A stretch of DNA of 64,000 nucleotides from Siphonodentalium dalli (Eukaryota > Mollusca > Scaphopoda > Gadilida > Siphonodentaliidae), in NCBI GenBank assembly GCA_032622095.1, contig CP136061.1:238812609-238876608 (forward strand), given 5' to 3'. The notes below the pieces were generated by a model. The model was not told the origin of the DNA. It did no database searches and was given only the letters and a program-made list of their open reading frames with translations. Positions 58,863 through 64,000 of this stretch are shown in pieces. The position numbers and the translations under genes were made by a program. Every line of letters begins with the position of its first letter. Position 1 is the first letter of the stretch.

Positions 58863-59297
58863 GCATAACTCTAAATACTCATTGCCGACTAGTTCCCTTA
58901 GGAAATGTTCAGATAATAAGTTCAACAAAAAGTCGAAACAAAAGTCTTCCGCATCTGTATACATGTAATGCTCTAAGTAATCGACTTCTTAACCACAGCA
59001 GAATTATGGGTAACTTTTCAGGATTTAGTCGGAAATATGGCTTGTTGCCATTCATCGGAAAGCTCTCGGGGAGAGCTTTCCAATGAATGGGAACAAGTCA
59101 TATTTCCGACTAAATCCTGAAAAGTTACCCATAATTCTGCTGTGGTTAAGAAGTCGATTACTTAGAGCATTACTGTAAATGATCTTTCTGTATGTTTGCG
59201 GTCAACTCATTTTTCCTGAGCACCTCTCCAAATGAATAACAGACCATTCCTAAATATACTTTCATAACTGAGAATCCATTTAATAAAGAAAGGGTTA
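58863..59297. mobile_element. Family F MITE interrupted by a family A element
   Basis: ACTCTAAATACTCATTGCCG with AGTTCCCTTAGGAAATGTTC at the left; GAATCCATTTAATAAAGAAA then GGGTTAA at the right. Between them a family A copy is inserted at 58972-59175. Confidence 0.75.
58972..59175. mobile_element. Family A foldback MITE nested in family F
   Basis: GTAATGCTCTAAGTAATCGA to GAGCATTACTG then TA. Apex GGAAAGCTCTCGGGGAGAGC. Arms nearly complementary. Confidence 0.9.
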
Positions 59298-59882
59298 AAT
59301 TTTAGTGGGTGATAACAGTTCAAGGTAGAAATGTTTTCAAAAGTTATGCTCTATTTCCATTCAAAATTTGTTTTGTTTTTCGTTATTTATTCTCAGAAAT
59401 TAAATGTTTTTATTTTTTTGTTTGTTCCCAAAAAAGCTATGTTCTAAAAAAAGTTCACCTTTTCCTGGGGAATTGTGGCCAAGTGACCTTACATTTATAT
59501 TGGCCTAAACTTGCTTAAATAGTAGTTGTAGATTTTCCGAGACAGCTGTTACATGGAGAATCACAGGACCGGTTGACCTTCCTGGGGGTATTGTCCAGCA
59601 ACACTATATAATTAAGTATATCTAAGGTTTCAGACCATGCTCTGCAGGGGACAATTATTGATTAGTCAGCTTACCAATATTTCCCATGTCGATCTTGTCA
59701 GAAACATGTCTGTTGTGATAACTCTTGGGAAATCAAATTCACAGATCCAAAGACTGTCAGAAATATTAGGGTTTCTACCTTGGGAGCAATTACATGGTAA
59801 ATTGAGACTCCTGTCCTAAGAAGAGGTTCCTGGTGTCCTTATAACCAGAGCCTGAGACAGTAATTTGAACTATTGCTTCCCC
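59298..59882. other. No recognisable feature
   Basis: Short open frames only (59309-59518, 59637-59819), no domain. No repeat family identified. Confidence 0.4.
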
Positions 59883-60204
59883 TTAACCCTTTCAGTGCCA
59901 AGTCCGATTTTTGTATCAACCCATATTTCCTTGATCATTTTTCAAATTTATTGATTATAATAATGTGATACATTGATGGAAAGAGCTCTAGTGTGGATAG
60001 GCTCCCAATCATAAAATATTTATATACATAACGAATCCTGAAATAGAATATTTACATAACCTAAAAATAATGTTGCGGGCGACCAAAAGACCGCCTAAGA
60101 GCTCTTTCCATCAATGTATCACATTATTATAATCAATAAATTTGAAAAATGATCAAGGAAATATGGGTTGATACAAAAATCGGACTTGGCACTGAAAGGG
60201 TTAA
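59883..60204. mobile_element. Family D3: TTAA foldback MITE with about 108-bp TIRs
   Basis: TTAACCCTTTCAGTGCCAAG at the left and its exact inverse at the right, TTAA both sides. Arms pair through GATCATTTTTCAAATTTATT and GATGGAAAGAGCTCT. Unlike D1 and D2 it lacks the H cassette; the core is about 105 bp of unrelated sequence. Confidence 0.9.
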
Positions 60205-60309
60205 TAGCCCAATAATCTGATTTCATATCGCCTGTTGATCATTTCTATAAGAAGAAGAATGGACACATTTATATAGTGCAATCCATGATAAATTACTTTA
60301 ATGCACTCA

Positions 60310-60740
60310 AGTCTGCAAATACTGTGTCTGTCATTTGCAGATTGAGGTCCCCTGAGAGTGAATTTAGTGACGCTATCCCGCAAGGCGGGCTAGCATTACC
60401 AAATTCACCCTCTGGTAACCTTATTCTGCTTAGGCCTCAACTGCTATGGGAGACCTAGGATCAGGTTGAATTTCCCCAGTTGAAGTTGGTGATGTTCACT
60501 CATTAGTCACCTCGATTATGCAATTTATCTTCTGCAAATTAGTGGATATAGAAACTTTCCAGAATGGAAAAAGTAACCGAATACAATGTTAATTTGAGAC
60601 TATTGATATAGATTTGGCCTGAGCAGAACGAGGTCCCCAGATGGTGAATTTGGTGATTCTAGCCTGCTAAGCGGGATAGCAACACTAAATTCACCCTCTG
60701 GTGACCTCATTCTGCTAAATGATGACAGACACTATTTGCA
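60310..60740. mobile_element. Family B, long form
   Basis: Hairpins at about 60338-60429 and 60624-60716 with the typical spacer (TTGAATTTCCCCAGTTGAAG). Arms carry several unpaired substitutions, so this is an older copy. Confidence 0.75.
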
Positions 60741-61598
60741 GGCTGCACTTTACATCATGATTACCCCCATTGTCATCAGATATATAAGTAGAATGCAGCC
60801 GCAGCTGATGTGAGTGCAAACATATTCTATTTCTGTGTAATGGCCTTCAGAAATGAGACCCTGAACCTTAATAATTGTTGTTAGATAGCAATCTGAGTAT
60901 AAGGTGCCTGTCATTTGCAGAATGATGTCCCTGAGGGTGAATTTAGTGATGCTATCCCCAGCTATCCCGCATAAATACTCATTGACAAGTAGATAGCTTC
61001 GGCCAAAAACAAATAACTGTGTTTAGGGTTTCCCTACCTACCCCAGATAAAGGTGCCTACCCAAAAAAATTTATTGGACTGTAGATGGTTAAAAAAATTA
61101 TTCAGTGGGAAGGGCATCAAAAGGTATCTTACCCATTTTCAATCCTCTTGGACTCCTATAAAAACTATTAAATTTTGTATTAGTCTTATAGTGCTGTGAC
61201 TATAATTCAAGATAACAATATTTAGTTTTGAACCTTTCAATTAATCTGAATTGTGAGGCTTTCTAGATTAAATTGTCAATGACCCAATGGAATTCAGAAT
61301 AAAAAGAAATAAAAAAAAAAAAATTCCCTACCTACCCTAATTATTTTAGACCATGTAACCCTAATATTATAATTTTTTTTGGCCTAAGTAAGAACGATCA
61401 GATAATATGTTCAACGAACGACCTTTGGGAACTACTCACCAATGACTATTTAGTAAAGAAAGGTCATTAAGATCAGGGACCAGCCTAGAGGTTGACTTGG
61501 AAGACATCTTCTCCCTAAATTGTACCATTTCTCCCTATTTCTAGGGAGAAGTGACTTCTCTGTCATATATCAGTACATGCTTATCTCCAAACAGCATA
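60741..61598. other. Family B/F fragments and unassigned DNA
   Basis: GTGCCTGTCATTTGCAGAAT at 60904 opens a family B fragment. AAATACTCATTGACAAGTAG at 60974 and GATCAGATAATATGTTCAAC at 61394 belong to family F, apparently separated by inserted AT-rich DNA containing two TTCCCTACCTACCC phrases. Confidence 0.5.
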
Positions 61599-61690
61599 CA
61601 GTAATGCCCTAAGTAATCGACTCCATAACCACAGCAGAATTATGGGTAACTTTTCAGGATTTAGTTGGAAATTTGGCTTGTTGCCATTCA
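61599..61690. mobile_element. Family A half-element
   Basis: TA then CAGTAATGCCCTAAGTAATC through CTTGTTGCCATTCATT; the left arm only. Confidence 0.8.
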
Positions 61691-61729
61691 TTAAATACAC
61701 CATTATAATCACGACATACACTTTAAATA

Positions 61730-61941
61730 CAGTATTGCCCTAAGTAATCGACTTCTTAACCACAGCAGAATTATGGGTAACTTTTCAGGATTTAGTCGGA
61801 AATATGGCTTGTTGCCATTCATCGGAAAGCTCTCTGAGAGCTTTCCAATGAATGGCAACAAGCCATATTTCCGACTAAATCCTGAAAAGTTACCCATAAT
61901 TCTGCTGTGGTTAAGAAGTCGATTACTTAGGAGCATTACTG
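61730..61941. mobile_element. Family A foldback MITE, complete
   Basis: CAGTATTGCCCTAAGTAATC to GGAGCATTACTG then TA, 212 bp. Arms nearly perfectly complementary. Confidence 0.9.
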
Positions 61942-62349
61942 TATAGTAGTCTTCAGAGTGCTAGTCTTTACTGTGAGGTGAGCATCTCCATTAATTGACC
62001 GTCTTTGTCTTGAAGTTGTACTTCTTTGCCCTTTGTTGTTCCGGCGCCCCCTGTTTAAGTTTGTCAACAACTATAGCAGCTCAAGATGTATCACTCAATT
62101 TATGTGAAGAAATTGGCGTCAAAAGTTGGCATCACTTCCTGTTGTCAAATATCAGATGATTTGATTTAATTGTTTATAAGTAGTCTTACATTACACCCAT
62201 GACATGTCGCTGGTGATATCTATAAAGAGAGCGTGGAATCTATGTATTACTAGTAGTTAAAGGCCGGTGCACACTAGATCCTGATTGCTGAGCCGACTGG
62301 ACAGATATTTTTCGCTAAGAATCGAAAGTTTGTCCCTATTCACAGCATT
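61942..62349. other. No recognisable feature
   Basis: Unassigned intronic DNA. Confidence 0.4.
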
Positions 62350-62431
62350 CAAGCCATATTTCCGACTAAATCCTGAAAAGTTACCCATAATTCTGCTGTG
62401 GTTAAGAAATCGATTAATTAGAGCATTACTG
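62350..62431. mobile_element. Family A half-element (right arm)
   Basis: CAAGCCATATTTCCGACTAA to GAGCATTACTG then TA; left arm missing. Confidence 0.8.
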
Positions 62432-62491
62432 TATATGATAACTCTCAGGAGGTCGATCCGAGTCAATGACGATATGACATGAAACTACTGG

Positions 62492-62754
62492 TTAACCCTT
62501 TCATGTTGGGAGTCACACTGGTACAGCATTAAAGATCCTGTGCCAGTGCATTCTCTTATAAATGTGAGGCTCCCATAGTTAGCCTCGCATATGTAAGAGA
62601 ATTCACTGGCTTACAAGGTCAAGGTATATGTTGCTAGGCCAATGTATTCTCTGATATATGACAGGCTCCCTATGGGCGACTCACATATATAAGAGAATGC
62701 ATTGGTACAGGGTTTTCACAAAATTTCAGCAAGCTCCAGTCATGGAAGGGTTAA
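62492..62754. mobile_element. Family E1: TTAA-flanked MITE with subtype-II hairpins
   Basis: TTAACCCTTTCATGTTGGGA at the left and CCAGTCATGGAAGGGTTAA at the right. Hairpins at 62542-62610 and 62638-62706, inner stem GCTCCC/GGG-type. Confidence 0.8.
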
Positions 62755-62799
62755 GGTAACTACTTGTCAATGACTATTTAGCAGAGACCAGCCTAGAGG

Positions 62800-62963
62800 T
62801 TTTAAATGGGGAAAAGTTCTGTCCCAGTGCATTCTCTTATTGTTAGGCTAATGTATTCTCTTATATATGCGAGGCTCCCTATGGGAGACTGGCATATAAA
62901 AGAGAATGCATTGGCACAGGGTTTTCACAAAAATTGTTGAAGCTCCAGTCATAGAAGGGTTAA
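62800..62963. mobile_element. Family E2, left-truncated
   Basis: First hairpin reduced to GTGCATTCTCTTATT. Second hairpin complete (62847-62915) with GGCTCCCTATGGGAGACT. The right end CCAGTCATAGAAGGGTTAA is followed by TTAA-type flank. Confidence 0.75.
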
Positions 62964-63069
62964 CAGTCGTCTTTTTTGGGGCGGGATGTGTGATGGTTCA
63001 ATCGGAAGCATGTTGAATTTACATCATATTGTCACATGGACTCATTCCCAGAGCTAAGCCTCGTCTGTG

Positions 63070-63373
63070 TTAACCCTTTACCCAACAGAAGGGCCCTGTG
63101 CCAATGCATTCTCTTATATATGCGAGTCGACCATAGGTCGCCTCGCATATATAAGAGAATGCATTGGCTTAACACATTAAAAATTATAAAATTGTTAAAT
63201 ATATAAGAGAATGCATTGGCACAGGGCATAACTGTAACTATCACGATGTGGTCAAGGAGCCAGTTCCAATGATATCCATATTTGTATGGTTCTATTGAGA
63301 CAGACCGAAGATATTTTAGGCTGTTGAAGCTTTATTTGGCCGGTTTTGGCCGGTTTGTTGGGTAAAGGGTTAA
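63070..63373. mobile_element. Family C6: internally deleted
   Basis: TTAA both sides. First H hairpin complete (63100-63168); of the second only ATATATAAGAGAATGCATTG remains (63199-63220). Confidence 0.9.
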
Positions 63374-63578
63374 GGCAAGTAGCGACTAGTAAGTGCCTCC
63401 ATACCTTTTCTTGAGGTTACGTCGCTGATAAATATAGCATCATCAGAAATCCACAGGTAACAAGCGTCCAGCTGTATACGTCGGCATATGAAAGCTGTAA
63501 CGTTTTTATGTCACGACGTTTCCTAAAGTAGTAGTACTTACTGGACTCTGTCCGCGAAAGCTTTACGTTGCTGAGCTA

Positions 63579-63746
63579 CAATGCTCTAAATAATTGACTC
63601 CTTAACCACAGCAGAATTATGGGTAATTTTTCAGGATTTAGTCGGAAATATGGCTTGTTGCCATTCTCGACGAGAGCTTTCCGATGAATGGCAACAAGCC
63701 ATATTTCCGACTAAATCCTGAAAAATTACCCATAATTCTGCTGTGG
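63579..63746. mobile_element. Family A foldback MITE interrupted by family C7
   Basis: CAATGCTCTAAATAATTGAC to AATTCTGCTGTGG. The right arm stops at its natural TTAA (GTGGTTAAGGAG in intact copies), where a family C element is inserted. Confidence 0.9.
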
Positions 63747-64000
63747 TTAACCCTTTACCCAACAAACCGGCCAAAACCGGCCAAATAAAGCTTCAACAGC
63801 CTAAAATATCTTCGGTCTGTCTCAATAGAACCATACAAATATGGATATCATTGGAACCGGCTCCTTGACCACATTGTGATGGTTACAGTTATGCCCTGTG
63901 CCAATGCATTCTCTTATATATGCGAGTCGACCATAGGTCGCCTCGCATATATAAGAGAATGCATTGGCCTAAACAAATCTTTTTTTACCATTTTTTCTTA
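63747..64000. mobile_element. Family C7, inverted orientation, cut by the window end
   Basis: TTAACCCTTTACCCAACAAA then GGCCAAAACCGGCCAAATAA, same orientation as C5. H hairpin at 63900-63968. The right part lies beyond the window. Confidence 0.9.

Larger units (their letters stand above)
57556..64000 (+). other. PDE3: Start of the next PDE3 intron (at least 6.4 kb)
   Basis: Begins GTAAATTTTCATTAC after the Lys codon, phase 0. No further PDE3 exon was recognised before the window ends. The next conserved block expected from the family, around the WNFPIF motif, was not found. Confidence 0.85.

Overview
The window is nuclear DNA from an intron-rich, AT-rich metazoan. A lophotrochozoan, probably a mollusc, is my best inference. 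The grounds are the PDE3-type coding exons with GT/AG introns, a DIRS-type tyrosine-recombinase retroelement, a very dense load of foldback MITEs, and a dispersed repeat anchored on (GTCC)n of the kind I associate with molluscan genomes. I cannot place the species from sequence alone.

Gene content. One host gene is recognisable, on the + strand: a class 3 (cGMP-inhibited) cyclic nucleotide phosphodiesterase, PDE3. Two internal coding exons are clear (43130-43390 and 57016-57555). Both are phase 0 at both ends and together encode the conserved part of the N-terminal regulatory region. A third, upstream exon (about 1073-1399) ends in a strong phase-0 donor and is in frame with them, but I cannot prove by homology that it belongs. 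The catalytic-domain exons must lie beyond 64000. Nearly everything else is intron (about 41.7 kb, 13.6 kb and at least 6.4 kb).

Repeat layout. Three kinds of small foldback element dominate. Family A: about 15 copies, up to about 215 bp, TA target, nearly perfect palindromes. Family B: about 12 copies or fragments; three identical-length 254-bp copies carry 8-bp target duplications, hence hAT-like. A set of TTAA-flanked piggyBac-like families (C, D, E, F) all begin TTAACCCTTT. Families C, D and E carry a common 69-bp hairpin cassette (H), present in about 21 copies. Larger elements are a 5.2-kb DIRS-like retroelement with inverted repeats and an internal complementary region (23994-29223), a Tigger/pogo-like element with a CENP-B-type transposase start (20853-22592), a 4.7-kb TAA-flanked Harbinger-like composite (45535-50269), and several TIR elements nested in older repeats.

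Tandem DNA. The most striking array is 53 copies of a 57-bp unit at 30202-33222. The unit is the first 57 bp of a family F MITE, multiplied with no net length change. Others are a five-unit array of about 230 bp (38755-40100) made of a mobile-element-containing unit, a roughly 62-bp minisatellite split by a transposon (46.0-48.6 kb), and a cluster of dyad-symmetric units at 52068-52498.

How the parts relate. Nested insertions with paralogous empty sites allow relative dating of several families, and they confirm TA or TTAA targets directly in this window. Foldback MITEs bracket the PDE3 exon at 57 kb: one ends 37 bp before its splice acceptor and another begins about 120 bp after its donor. 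A cluster of CRE palindromes (TGACGTCA) lies in the intron of this cAMP-hydrolysing enzyme. No tRNA, rRNA or CRISPR was seen.
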